This document shows positions 8,060-15,039 of a stretch of 19,470 bases of DNA, one piece after another. The DNA is taken from contig JASLCA010000130.1 of the NCBI GenBank assembly GCA_030146225.1, positions 1 to 19,470 of the forward strand, given 5' to 3'. The notes beneath the pieces are model-generated. The model made no database searches and was not told the DNA's origin. It was given only the letters and a program-made list of their open reading frames with translations. How positions within the stretch are numbered: the first letter of the stretch is position 1; the number at the start of each line of letters is the position of its first letter. Source of the DNA: Sphingobacterium sp. (GTDB lineage Bacteria; Bacteroidota; Bacteroidia; Sphingobacteriales; Sphingobacteriaceae). Position numbers and translations under genes: made by a program.

Positions 8060-8847
8060 AAAGAAAAGGTGCGCGTAGTACAAAAGATATCCCGAGCGAC
8101 ATTTTAGCGCAACTCAATGCAGGTGAAATACCTACAGCCAACCTTGTAGAATGGTTGGCTGTAGATCAAAAACTCCTGCTGACAAATCTACTTGCAGCAC
8201 ACAAGCGAACAGCTTATCTAGATCCTATACTAGATGCGCTAGCAGCCCTTAAAAAGCCTACTGTAAATAGTCTGAATGAAACTATCGGACTAACATTGCT
8301 GAAGCTGTGTACCCTACATAACGACCCTAGCTTTTTACAGGATCTCGCTCAGCACCCCGCTGATATTGTACGCTGTTGGGCTTGCTATACCATAGGCGGC
8401 AATCCCCAGCTGAGCATGGAGGAAACCCTTAGCCAAATTCAAAGATTTGCCGCAGACAATCATTTTGGGGTGCGCGAAATCTCTTGGTTAGCGATCCGCA
8501 ATAAGCTTATTCTAAACCTAGACCAGAGCTTACTTATCTTGCAGGACTGGACCAGCAACGCTGATGAAAATTTGCGCCGCTTTGCATCGGAATCCATCCG
8601 CCCCAGAGGCGTTTGGGGTGCACATATAAGCGTGCTAAAGGAGCAGCCTGAAAAGGCCCTCCCCATCTTGGAAGCGCTTAAGTCGGATTCCGCGCGCTAT
8701 GTTCAAGACAGTGTAGGCAACTGGCTAAATGATGCCAGCAAGACCCAGCCCGACTTTGTAAAAGAGCTAGCGGAACAGTGGGCTATAAACGCCACCAAGG
8801 AAACAACTTATATACTAAAAAAAGCAATGCGTACCCTGAATAAATAA
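8047..8847 (+). CDS. DNA alkylation repeat (AlkC/AlkD-like HEAT) protein
   Basis: A 266-residue all-helical protein with HEAT-like repeats. The block LRRFASESIRPRGVWG (about 180-195), followed by LKSDSARYVQDSVGNWLND and ASKTQPDFV (about 213-240), is characteristic of the DNA alkylation repeat family. Members AlkC and AlkD excise alkylated bases by holding DNA in a HEAT solenoid. The N-terminus (KRKGARSTKDIPSDIL) is basic. The catalytic residues of characterised enzymes cannot be aligned confidently by eye, so glycosylase activity is unproven. It starts inside the peroxiredoxin-like gene (13-bp overlap, different frame), linking redox defence and possible DNA repair in one transcript. Confidence 0.8.
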   Translation: MSTLKRKGARSTKDIPSDILAQLNAGEIPTANLVEWLAVDQKLLLTNLLAAHKRTAYLDPILDALAALKKPTVNSLNETIGLTLLKLCTLHNDPSFLQDLAQHPADIVRCWACYTIGGNPQLSMEETLSQIQRFAADNHFGVREISWLAIRNKLILNLDQSLLILQDWTSNADENLRRFASESIRPRGVWGAHISVLKEQPEKALPILEALKSDSARYVQDSVGNWLNDASKTQPDFVKELAEQWAINATKETTYILKKAMRTLNK

Positions 8848-8859
8848 TCAGGGTATGCA
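8828..8859 (+). terminator. Hairpin overlapping the stop codon of the alkylation-repeat gene
   Basis: TGCGTACCCTGA (8828-8839) pairs with TCAGGGTATGCA (8848-8859) over 12 bp with one G-U pair. The 8-nt loop contains most of the stop region. There is no T run after it, so termination strength is uncertain; it may instead protect the 3' end. Confidence 0.45.
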
Positions 8860-9014
8860 CTACTTATACCCCAATTATCAGGCTTGCGCAGGCCAGCTCT
8901 AAACTGATTTATAGCCAAAGCCAAGAGGACCACTTGCCTAAGGGCAGCCTACTTACCGACAATCTTCCTGCATTCACCTATTTTTTGCCTGAGCTTACCT
9001 ATTTCCCATTTTAA
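8844..9014 (+). other. Intergenic stretch with a 56-codon open frame lacking a start; possible gene remnant
   Basis: The 214 bp between the alkylation-repeat gene and the next gene hold no convincing complete gene. One plus-strand frame stays open for 56 codons from 8844 to a TAA at 9012-9014, with no ATG. Its second half reads like ordinary protein (LIYSQSQEDHLPKG, then FTYFLPELTYFPF). It may be a decayed fragment or chance. A promoter for the gene at 9062 should lie near 9025-9045, where TTATTTTG only approximates the -7 consensus. Confidence 0.25.
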
Positions 9015-9061
9015 GGCAACAGTTTATGCTGTTATTTTGAAACGCATTAAACAAAAGAAAC

Positions 9062-9580
9062 ATGGGATTATTTACGCTATTCAAAAAAAGAAAGGAACAG
9101 CCTTTACTTGAATTGCCAACAACGCCAATTACAGAAGCCGACGAAGCTCCACAAGATATACCTGCCGAAAGCCAAGGTATCCACCGTATTTATAAATTTC
9201 TTCAAGCTGACTTTGAGCTAAAAGGCTATCAAGATGCGCTCTTAAGTCCAGATGAAAGCTATAGAAATGATAATATCAAGCTGATAAAGTATGACTTGGA
9301 AATTCTAATACATCAAGTAAATACCTATCATGACTCCCTGATGAAGGATATGGAATTTCACATCCACTCGCGCGAAAGAGCCGGACTAATAGATCTGGTA
9401 GACGAGCTAAAGATTAAACAGACTGATTTACTCGCCCATATGGACAAGGTGCAAGAAATATCCAACAGCCTAGGCATGGATACGGGCCTTTGTGAAATAG
9501 CTATTCTAGCGTACAAAAGGGGCTTCTTAAAGGGCATGGCTTCCATAACGCAGGCCTATTTACTCAACAAAAAATTCTAA
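9062..9580 (+). CDS. Unrecognised soluble protein, first gene of the DUF4407/DUF4342 unit
   Basis: A 172-residue protein I cannot assign to a family. The N-terminus MGLFTLFKKRKEQP is a short hydrophobic patch followed by a basic cluster, which could touch membrane. Residues 20-38 are acidic and proline-rich, probably disordered. Residues 40-172 are predicted to be helical, with a long heptad-like stretch at about 75-135 (KLIKYDLEILIHQVNTYHDSL, then DLVDELKIKQTDLLAHMDKVQ). There is no signal peptide or transmembrane segment. It ends 4 bp before the DUF4407 gene, so the two are almost certainly co-transcribed and may work together at the membrane. Confidence 0.75.
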   Translation: MGLFTLFKKRKEQPLLELPTTPITEADEAPQDIPAESQGIHRIYKFLQADFELKGYQDALLSPDESYRNDNIKLIKYDLEILIHQVNTYHDSLMKDMEFHIHSRERAGLIDLVDELKIKQTDLLAHMDKVQEISNSLGMDTGLCEIAILAYKRGFLKGMASITQAYLLNKKF

Positions 9581-9584
9581 GATA

Positions 9585-10538
9585 ATGAGAGATTGGTGGT
9601 TAAAATTTGGTTGTTTCCTGACAGGGTTCAACTATAATCTCGTAAAAAACTCAAGTGAACAATCGGCAAAGAATGTAAAGAAATATACCTCAGCGATGCT
9701 TATCATCGTCTTAGTATGGTTCTTTATAGGCTATAGCTTTGCGACCCGTTATCTACATTTTGAACAATGGGGCGGTATTATTGCGGGCCTCTTGATGACC
9801 TTTATTATTGTACAGATTGAGCGAATTATTATTCTTTCTACCAAGGTTAGCTTCTGGTCCAGTGCCTTTCGGATACTATTAGCCTTAGTGATGTCCATTC
9901 TGGGGGCGTTTATAATGGATCAAATTACCTTTAAGGACGATATAGAATTGCGCAAGGCAGAGGTGATGGATGAGCGTGTGAAGCAGGCCGTTCAGCAGTC
10001 CGAAAAGGATATTCAAGTGCAGATAACAAGCTTGGACAGCATGATAAACCAAGCCAATTTGCGCTACGATGCCGTCAGCAATGACCTGCGTAAAAACCCC
10101 GTTATTGTCACGACCTATACCAATAGTAGCGTCACCAAGGATAATGAGGGCAAGGCCATAAATAGCACCCAGTCTACCAACAAGTCGGTGATGGAAAATC
10201 CAAAAAAGTTGGAGATGCAGCAATTGCATAAACAGATTGAAACACTTCAAAATAAGAAGTTTGAACTTGCCGCCTCCATAACCACCATCAAGGAGCGCAA
10301 GGAAAAGGAGCTTAAGGCCGCAACGGGCTTCTTGGATGAATTAACCTTGTTACATGATGTCGTAACCTCCTCCCAAATTGGTATATTCGTATACCTACTG
10401 TTCTTACTCTTCTTCCTAGCCATTGAACTCTTTGTACTGGTAATGAAGCTGACAGATGTGGAATCAGATTATGACAAGCTTTTACAGCATCAGACCCAGA
10501 TACGTGTCGCTATGCTGGCCAAGCTGCAAGAGCATTAA
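9585..10538 (+). CDS. DUF4407 membrane protein with central coiled coil
   Basis: A 317-residue protein. The start MRDWWLKFGCFLTGFNYNLVKNSS and three hydrophobic segments at about 36-56, 62-82 and 90-112, followed by a fourth near the C-terminus (about 262-288), fit the DUF4407 family. Between segments three and four lie about 150 charged residues with heptad character (LHKQIETLQNKKFELAASIT, then KERKEKELKAATGFLDELT). They contain a Ser/Thr/Asn-rich piece at about 175-205. By topology the coiled coil lies on one side of the membrane between the two halves. The function of the family is unknown to me. It sits 4 bp after the upstream gene and 44 bp before a DUF4342 gene. Confidence 0.82.
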   Translation: MRDWWLKFGCFLTGFNYNLVKNSSEQSAKNVKKYTSAMLIIVLVWFFIGYSFATRYLHFEQWGGIIAGLLMTFIIVQIERIIILSTKVSFWSSAFRILLALVMSILGAFIMDQITFKDDIELRKAEVMDERVKQAVQQSEKDIQVQITSLDSMINQANLRYDAVSNDLRKNPVIVTTYTNSSVTKDNEGKAINSTQSTNKSVMENPKKLEMQQLHKQIETLQNKKFELAASITTIKERKEKELKAATGFLDELTLLHDVVTSSQIGIFVYLLFLLFFLAIELFVLVMKLTDVESDYDKLLQHQTQIRVAMLAKLQEH

Positions 10539-10582
10539 AAAACGGAATAGAAATTGTTCTTTTAACTATAAAACCAACGCTT

Positions 10583-10858
10583 ATGTCTATGAAAGAAACA
10601 TTCTTTGTAAATGGTGAAAACCTGCTCAAGAAGATTAAGGAGATTATTGCCGAGGGCAATGTTACTAAGATTTCACTTGCTGATAAGTCTGGCAAGGAAA
10701 TTATGAGCTTTCCCGTCACCCTTGGCGTAGTTGGGGTATTTCTAGCACCAATTTTCGCAGCTGTAGGCGCCTTGGCAGCCTTGCTGACCGAGTGCAAGAT
10801 TACGGTTGAAAGGGAGGTACAAGATCCCTCCGAGCCCAATCCTAAAGACCCCGAATAG
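10583..10858 (+). CDS. DUF4342 small protein
   Basis: A 91-residue protein matching the DUF4342 pattern. It has an N-terminal helix ETFFVNGENLLKKIKEIIAEGN, a short beta hairpin (TKISLADKSGKEIMSFPVTL), a glycine/alanine-rich hydrophobic stretch (VGVFLAPIFAAVGALAALL, about 51-69) and a final strand CKITVERE. A Pro/Glu-rich tail follows. The hydrophobic stretch may insert in or lie on the membrane. An alternative start two codons downstream (10589) fits the family start METF-like equally well. It is the last gene of the three-gene unit and is followed directly by a strong terminator. The family's role is not established. Confidence 0.82.
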   Translation: MSMKETFFVNGENLLKKIKEIIAEGNVTKISLADKSGKEIMSFPVTLGVVGVFLAPIFAAVGALAALLTECKITVEREVQDPSEPNPKDPE

Positions 10859-10870
10859 CGCCATAACCAC

Positions 10871-10920
10871 AGGTCTGACATCCCAATAAATATGCATTAT
10901 TTTACGATGTCAGACTTTTT
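10871..10920 (+). terminator. Strong rho-independent terminator after the DUF4342 gene
   Basis: GTCTGACATC (10873-10882) pairs perfectly with GATGTCAGAC (10906-10915), extended by A-T and G-U pairs outside. It is followed by a T-rich run. The loop is 23 nt. It closes the 9062-10858 unit and separates it from the ABC-F gene. Confidence 0.85.
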
Positions 10921-10923
10921 CTT

Positions 10924-10931
10924 TACTTTTG
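10924..10931 (+). promoter_or_regulatory. Promoter -7 box for the ABC-F gene
   Basis: TACTTTTG matches TAnnTTTG exactly, with TTTT about 20 bp upstream as a poor -33 element. Transcription from here would give a leader of about 100 nt before the ATG at 11040. That leader contains a minimal start-stop reading frame (ATG TAA, 10949-10954). Confidence 0.45.
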
Positions 10932-11039
10932 TACTATAAACATAAAGCATGTAATATTTATTTTCTTCCGTACAGTAAAATAGCGCAGCCCTCAATTCGA
11001 AGGCCAGTGTATTATTGATTCCCCTAAACGAAAGAAAAC

Positions 11040-12626
11040 ATGCTTATTCTAAATAACATCTCTTATTACCATAAGGACAAGACTCCTTTATTTGAAAACT
11101 TACAACTGGCATTGCCTACAGGAGCCAAGGCGGCACTTATTGCTAACAATGGCATGGGCAAGTCTACCCTACTCAAGCTGATTGCAGGCGAAATTGTTCC
11201 TACAGCGGGTAATATCGCGGTGGAGCAGTTGCCCTACTATATTCCACAGGTATTGGACAAGTTGGAGGAGCAGACTGTGGCCGCAGCCCTCAAGATTGAC
11301 AAGAAGCTAGAAGCCTTGTATCAAATCTTGGATGGAGAGGTTACAGAAGAAAACCTACAACTTCTAGATGATGACTGGAGTCTGGAGGAAAGAGTTCTGA
11401 CCGCCTTTGCCCGTTGGAATATAGCCGACATCCAGTTAAATCAGCAGATGTCTAGCTTAAGTGGCGGACAGAAAAGTAAGGTGTACCTGGCGGGCATACA
11501 TATATATCAGGCCAAGTTTATCCTGATGGATGAGCCCAACAATCACTTGGATTTGGCAGGAAGGCAGTTGCTATATGATTTTATACAGCAGACCAATGCC
11601 ACCCTCCTGATTGTCAGTCATGACCGCACCCTACTCAACCTACTGGACTGCATGTACGAATTGCATCCTGCTGGCATACGCACCTATGGGGGAAACTATG
11701 AGTTCTTTGCCGCGCAAAAACAATTGGAGCAGCAAGCCCTTGGAGATCATATTCAAGCGCAGGAGAAAGAATTGCGCAAGGCCCGCGAAAGAGAGCGAGA
11801 TGTCCTAGAGCGACAACAGCGCCTAGATAGTCGTGGTGCAAAGAAGCAGATGAAAGCGGGTGTGTCGCGCATAATGATGAACACCCTAAGAAATCAGGCT
11901 GAACAAAGTAGTGCAAAGTTGAAGCATGTACAGCAAAACAAAATCGGCGACTTAAGCGAAAAACTAACGGATCTACGTATGCAAAGGCCGGACGTGGACA
12001 AGATAAAGTTTGGCTTTGAAAGTACAGGCCTGCATCAAGGCAAGGTCTTGTTTGAATTGCAGGCTGTAAATCATAGTTATGGCCTAAAGCCTACCTTTGC
12101 CCAAAACTTGGACCTCAAGATCTTTAGTGGGGAGCGCATGGCCATTACTGGGAATAATGGCTCAGGCAAGACCAGCTTGATCAATATACTCTTAGGCAAG
12201 CTCCTTCCGAATCAAGGGCAGCTCTTTAAGGCAGACTTGCAATCCATCTATATCGATCAGGATTACAGCTTGCTGAACCCCAACTTATCCGTGTTTGAAC
12301 AGGCAGAAGCCTTTAATGATGGCTCCTTACAGGAACATGATGTTAAGATTCGCCTGGATAGATTCCTATTTAACAAGGATGCTTGGCATAAAAGATGTGC
12401 GGACTTAAGTGGTGGGGAACGGATGCGTCTCGCCCTATGCTGCCTGACCATTGTACCGCAGGCGCCAGACCTAATTGTGCTGGATGAGCCGACAAACAAC
12501 TTGGATATTCAGAATATACAGATGCTGAGCAATGCCATTCAGCAGTATAAGGGTACCTTAATAGTCGTCTCTCATGACCAACAATTCTTAAGCGAGATTG
12601 GCTTGCAGCGTACCATAGCCCTCTAG
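11040..12626 (+). CDS. ABC-F family ATPase (ribosome-associated type)
   Basis: A 528-residue soluble protein with two ATP-binding cassettes and no membrane domain. The first cassette has Walker A NNGMGKST (36-43), signature LSGGQ (140-144) and Walker B ILMDEPNNHLD (161-171). The second has NNGSGKTS (372-379), LSGGE (456-460) and LIVLDEPTNNLD (478-489). A charged helical linker (about 222-325), rich in Arg/Lys/Glu/Gln, is the P-site-tRNA interaction region of ABC-F proteins. The family acts on ribosomes, either in translation (EttA, Uup, YheS) or in antibiotic target protection (Vga, Msr, OptrA). The sequence alone does not tell which. The C-terminus stops soon after the second SHDQQFL switch, with no extra C-terminal extension. 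It appears monocistronic, with a long leader. Confidence 0.92.
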   Translation: MLILNNISYYHKDKTPLFENLQLALPTGAKAALIANNGMGKSTLLKLIAGEIVPTAGNIAVEQLPYYIPQVLDKLEEQTVAAALKIDKKLEALYQILDGEVTEENLQLLDDDWSLEERVLTAFARWNIADIQLNQQMSSLSGGQKSKVYLAGIHIYQAKFILMDEPNNHLDLAGRQLLYDFIQQTNATLLIVSHDRTLLNLLDCMYELHPAGIRTYGGNYEFFAAQKQLEQQALGDHIQAQEKELRKARERERDVLERQQRLDSRGAKKQMKAGVSRIMMNTLRNQAEQSSAKLKHVQQNKIGDLSEKLTDLRMQRPDVDKIKFGFESTGLHQGKVLFELQAVNHSYGLKPTFAQNLDLKIFSGERMAITGNNGSGKTSLINILLGKLLPNQGQLFKADLQSIYIDQDYSLLNPNLSVFEQAEAFNDGSLQEHDVKIRLDRFLFNKDAWHKRCADLSGGERMRLALCCLTIVPQAPDLIVLDEPTNNLDIQNIQMLSNAIQQYKGTLIVVSHDQQFLSEIGLQRTIAL

Positions 12627-12661
12627 CAGGATTGCTTTAAATAAAATTAATCTCAAAAATA

Positions 12662-12702
12662 TTTGCGAAAACAAAAATACCCTACTATATTTGTAGGGTA
12701 TT
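12662..12702 (+). promoter_or_regulatory. Bacteroidota promoter overlapped by a palindrome with 10-bp arms
   Basis: TTTG (12662-12665), a 20-bp spacer and TATATTTG (12686-12693) match the Bacteroidota promoter closely. The -7 box lies inside AATACCCTAC-TATATTT-GTAGGGTATT (12676-12702), a perfect dyad. This could be an operator for a repressor. On the minus strand the same hairpin is followed by TTTTTG, so it could alternatively act as a terminator. The predicted start is near 12700, giving a leader of about 160 nt to the gene at 12860. Confidence 0.55.
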
Positions 12703-12859
12703 CAGAATTGCATAAGCAATACCAACCGAGTGAAGACACCGCGGTGGTAAAATAATACGGGTATCCTACCAAAATAAACGTGATTTCACGCTTGTTTTCA
12801 CAACAACCCTCAAGTTTCTGGATACAATTTATGGTTAAACATTTTTAATTTTAAATTGT
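12703..12859 (+). promoter_or_regulatory. Structured 5' leader, riboswitch- or attenuator-like, of the 87-residue gene
   Basis: There is no reading frame here. TACCA-A-CCG (12720-12728) pairs with CGGTGGTA (12742-12749), giving 8 bp with one bulge. The same TGGTA (12745-12749) can instead pair with TACCA at 12767-12771, and GGTA-TCC-TACC (12760-12770) is a third option. A further hairpin CGTGA-TT-TCACG lies at 12779-12790. Mutually exclusive stems in a leader downstream of a strong promoter suggest RNA-level control. I recognise no known riboswitch class. Confidence 0.4.
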
Positions 12860-13123
12860 ATGTCAACATCAAAACAATTTGCACAACATTTACTAGAGCA
12901 ATTTAGCTGTTACAGCACTGCCGAGTTGATTACCTTTAACAATGACATGGTTGAAAACCATGTCTGGGGTGAATCTCGTGCTACCTTTCGCAATGCCGTA
13001 CTTAAGGCATTGGCCAAAAAGGGGATTGACCTATCCCCTATAATATCCAAGGAGGATGGCTTTTCGGTAATTCAGCTTGTTAAAATCAAACTCGAAAACA
13101 ACAGCATCATCCCCCTTGATTAA
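12860..13123 (+). CDS. Small conserved-looking protein of unknown function (87 aa)
   Basis: I do not recognise the family. The 87-residue product is soluble, mixed alpha/beta by appearance, with no signal peptide. The N-terminal part FAQHLLEQFSCYSTAELITFNN and the middle WGESRATFRNAVLKALAKKG look like two amphipathic helices, the second basic (R-A-x-F-R-x-A-V-x-x-A-L-x-K-K-G). The end SVIQLVKIKLENNSIIPLD is strand-like. The only ATG fitting the frame follows an AT-rich stretch without a Shine-Dalgarno. It has a well-formed promoter and a structured leader 5' of it, which supports a real, regulated gene. It ends 16 bp from the convergent DUF2891 gene. Confidence 0.75.
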   Translation: MSTSKQFAQHLLEQFSCYSTAELITFNNDMVENHVWGESRATFRNAVLKALAKKGIDLSPIISKEDGFSVIQLVKIKLENNSIIPLD

Positions 13124-13139
13124 GTATCTTATACAAGCG

Positions 13140-14246
13140 CTATTGGTTAGACAGTGCCAACAAGGCAAAAGAGCCTAACCAATGGCTTCCCATATAGTCG
13201 TCATCACTAATATTTTTAAGTGAAAATTCTAGATGCGTATTCCCTAGGCTTACAAGCTGCTCTCGAAGGCTAGGTATAACCTTGGCAATCCCATAGAGAC
13301 TATGCGCTCTGCTAAAGTTTAAGCCATCCAAGTGCACCAGCTTGCCATCCGTACGATCGCTTACAATGGCGGGCTGCAAGCCATGAATATCCTTTTCAAA
13401 TAACACGGGCATAAATGCCGTCAACCAATCCTGGTACTCCTGCTGCGGAAGGACCTTGCTCATCAAGTATGCCTCTTCCAGACAAGGGGAAAGGAAATCA
13501 TAGCCACTGGGCTCATAGGCCAAGTTACAGCCCCTATCCATTCCAAAAAAACGATCGCTATTGGTTTTCACCGCATTGAGTAGATTATGATCGCCAACAC
13601 TTTGGGCATAATCATACATAAGCGACAAGCTAAATGCGCTATTGTCATGTTGTCCCGTACGGATGGGATACACGAGCTTACTTAGGTATACCTGGGTACG
13701 CTCCGAAAGGAGATCCACCAAAGGTTGTAAGACAGTCGCCCAACGCTTAGCATCAGGGTCATTCCAAGCCAAGAGCTCTTGCTGTAGCTTAAAGAGCCAA
13801 GCCCAACCGTAAGTACGTTCAAAACTCAGGTTGTTCTTATCCTGAAAGAAAGCCATCTCTACGGCCATATTTGCCGGGGTAATATGCGCATTTAGAAAAG
13901 CTCTGGCCTTTCCATCTACATCTAAGGCCGGATATTTCTGCATTAAATGAACAATAGACCAATAGCCATGCACGGAGGAGTGCCAATCAAAGCAACCATA
14001 AAAGATAGGTCGCAGAGCCTTTGGGCCTTTTAAATCCTGGGCACTACCAAGTACCTGTCCCATTTTATTTGGATATTCTATACCTAAACAATGCATGGGT
14101 AGGTTGAAGATAACCTGCGCAGTATGCGCATCAAGTTGTAGCTGCTGGGTTTCGGCCGGCACTTTATCTCCCTTATCCTGCTTAGGCTGGCAAGCTACAA
14201 AAAAAAGGGAAAGGACTACAGCCCTCACAATTCCTTTACTATTCAT
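13140..14246 (-). CDS. DUF2891 protein, probable lipoprotein
   Basis: A 368-residue protein. Residues 1-18 are a hydrophobic signal ending in VAC (Cys19), a lipobox-like site acceptable for Bacteroidota, followed by a charged linker with KQDKGDK. The mature part (about 35-365) matches DUF2891: RPIFYGCFDWHSSVHGYWSIV, FERTYGWAWLFKLQQEL, and a run of tryptophan- and histidine-containing helices ending GSHWLGSFALLAL. This resembles an alpha/alpha toroid, but no catalytic role is established. The gene has an exact Bacteroidota promoter. An inverted repeat ATTGGTTAG/CTAACCAAT (13142-13150, 13175-13183) lies inside its last codons and may act at the 3' end. It is convergent with the 87-residue gene and divergent from the DUF937 gene. 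Confidence 0.88.
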   Translation of the reverse strand: MNSKGIVRAVVLSLFFVACQPKQDKGDKVPAETQQLQLDAHTAQVIFNLPMHCLGIEYPNKMGQVLGSAQDLKGPKALRPIFYGCFDWHSSVHGYWSIVHLMQKYPALDVDGKARAFLNAHITPANMAVEMAFFQDKNNLSFERTYGWAWLFKLQQELLAWNDPDAKRWATVLQPLVDLLSERTQVYLSKLVYPIRTGQHDNSAFSLSLMYDYAQSVGDHNLLNAVKTNSDRFFGMDRGCNLAYEPSGYDFLSPCLEEAYLMSKVLPQQEYQDWLTAFMPVLFEKDIHGLQPAIVSDRTDGKLVHLDGLNFSRAHSLYGIAKVIPSLREQLVSLGNTHLEFSLKNISDDDYMGSHWLGSFALLALSNQ

Positions 14247-14292
14247 ACAAACAATTTATTTTTCTTGAGGTTTAACTACTAACAAGAATAAA

Positions 14293-14323
14293 CAAATTTA
14301 ATCTTAAATTAGAACGTAACAAA
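14293..14323 (-). promoter_or_regulatory. Bacteroidota promoter of the DUF2891 gene
   Basis: On the minus strand TTTG (14320-14323), exactly 19 bp, then TAAATTTG (14293-14300) fit the -33/-7 consensus. The predicted start is near 14286, giving a leader of about 40 nt before the ATG at 14246. The promoter lies in the 86-bp region shared with the divergent DUF937 gene, for which no exact box was found. Confidence 0.65.
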
Positions 14324-14332
14324 TCAAATATT

Positions 14333-14995
14333 ATGGGTATCACAGATTTAATAACAGGCGGTATTGGTTCAAAAGCTGTTTCAGCTATCTCAGGAACATT
14401 AGGCGTCAGTGAAACAAAAGCAAAATGGATTATGGCCGCAGCCGTACCCCTTATGATTGCGGCTTTGAATTACAATTCAAAGAAGAATAAAGACCAGGCC
14501 GAAAATATCGACAAAGCATTAGATCAGCATAGCAGTAGTGGCATCTTGGATAAACTTTCGGATACATTTTCAGGCACTGCGCCAAATGATGATGGCAACA
14601 AGATTGTCAACCATATCTTCGGCAAGAATACAGAGTCGGTAACACAAAACCTAGCGGACAAAGCAGGCATCAGCACCGCACAGGTAGGCACAGTATTAGC
14701 TAGCCTAGCACCACTGGTGATGGGCTATTTGGGACAGCAAAAACAAAGTTCGGGCTCAGGCATTGGAGATTTAATCGGGAGCTTCTTTGGCGGCGGAAAA
14801 AGCACAGAAGCTGGAGGTTCCGGAGGAATTGGCGACCTTATTGGATCCGTATTTGGATCGGGAAACAATGCTGCACAAGACAATACGGGTAGCGATGCGC
14901 TAGGCAATCTTGCAGGAGACTTCTTTAACCAAAAAGATAATAATAAAGATAAAGGCGGAATCTTAGATTCTATTGCCAGTATATTTGGCAAATAA
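14333..14995 (+). CDS. DUF937 (YidB-like) protein
   Basis: A 220-residue protein. Residues 1-130 are the DUF937 fold: MGITDLITGGIGSKAVSAIS, then VSETKAKWIMAAAVPLMIAAL (about 25-45), and a second similar unit IVNHIFGKNTESVTQNLADK followed by VLASLAPLVMGYLG. The remainder is glycine-, serine- and asparagine-rich and contains two near copies of a GIGDLIGSxFGxG segment (about 142-154 and 163-175). A DSIASIFGK terminus echoes them. There is no signal peptide. The family is widespread, and its function is not firmly known. The gene ends at a strong two-way terminator. Confidence 0.85.
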   Translation: MGITDLITGGIGSKAVSAISGTLGVSETKAKWIMAAAVPLMIAALNYNSKKNKDQAENIDKALDQHSSSGILDKLSDTFSGTAPNDDGNKIVNHIFGKNTESVTQNLADKAGISTAQVGTVLASLAPLVMGYLGQQKQSSGSGIGDLIGSFFGGGKSTEAGGSGGIGDLIGSVFGSGNNAAQDNTGSDALGNLAGDFFNQKDNNKDKGGILDSIASIFGK

Positions 14996-15001
14996 AAGCC
15001 T

Positions 15002-15033
15002 AGTTCAGCCCTTCTGAAGAGAAGGGCTGAACT
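15002..15033. terminator. Bidirectional terminator between convergent genes
   Basis: AGTTCAGCCCTTC (15002-15014) pairs perfectly with GAAGGGCTGAACT (15021-15033) over 13 bp around a 6-nt loop. It is flanked by AATAAA on the left and TTATTTATT on the right. It lies in the 44 bp between the ends of the DUF937 and STN-domain genes. Confidence 0.85.
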
Positions 15034-15039
15034 TATTTA

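Noticed and set aside
11635..11916. Minus-strand frames within the ABC-F gene.
   Set aside because: They are antisense to conserved ATPase motifs and have no family features.
12735..12766. Resemblance of CCGCGGT...AATACGG...ATCC in the leader to the universal 530-loop segment of 16S rRNA.
   Set aside because: Only short blocks match, with insertions between them, and the flanking sequence and pairing differ. It is most likely coincidence; an alignment with 16S helix 18 of the same genome would settle it.
13142..13183. Inverted repeat ATTGGTTAG/CTAACCAAT as a terminator between convergent genes.
   Set aside because: It lies inside the coding end of the DUF2891 gene and lacks a T run on either strand; kept only as a note under that gene.
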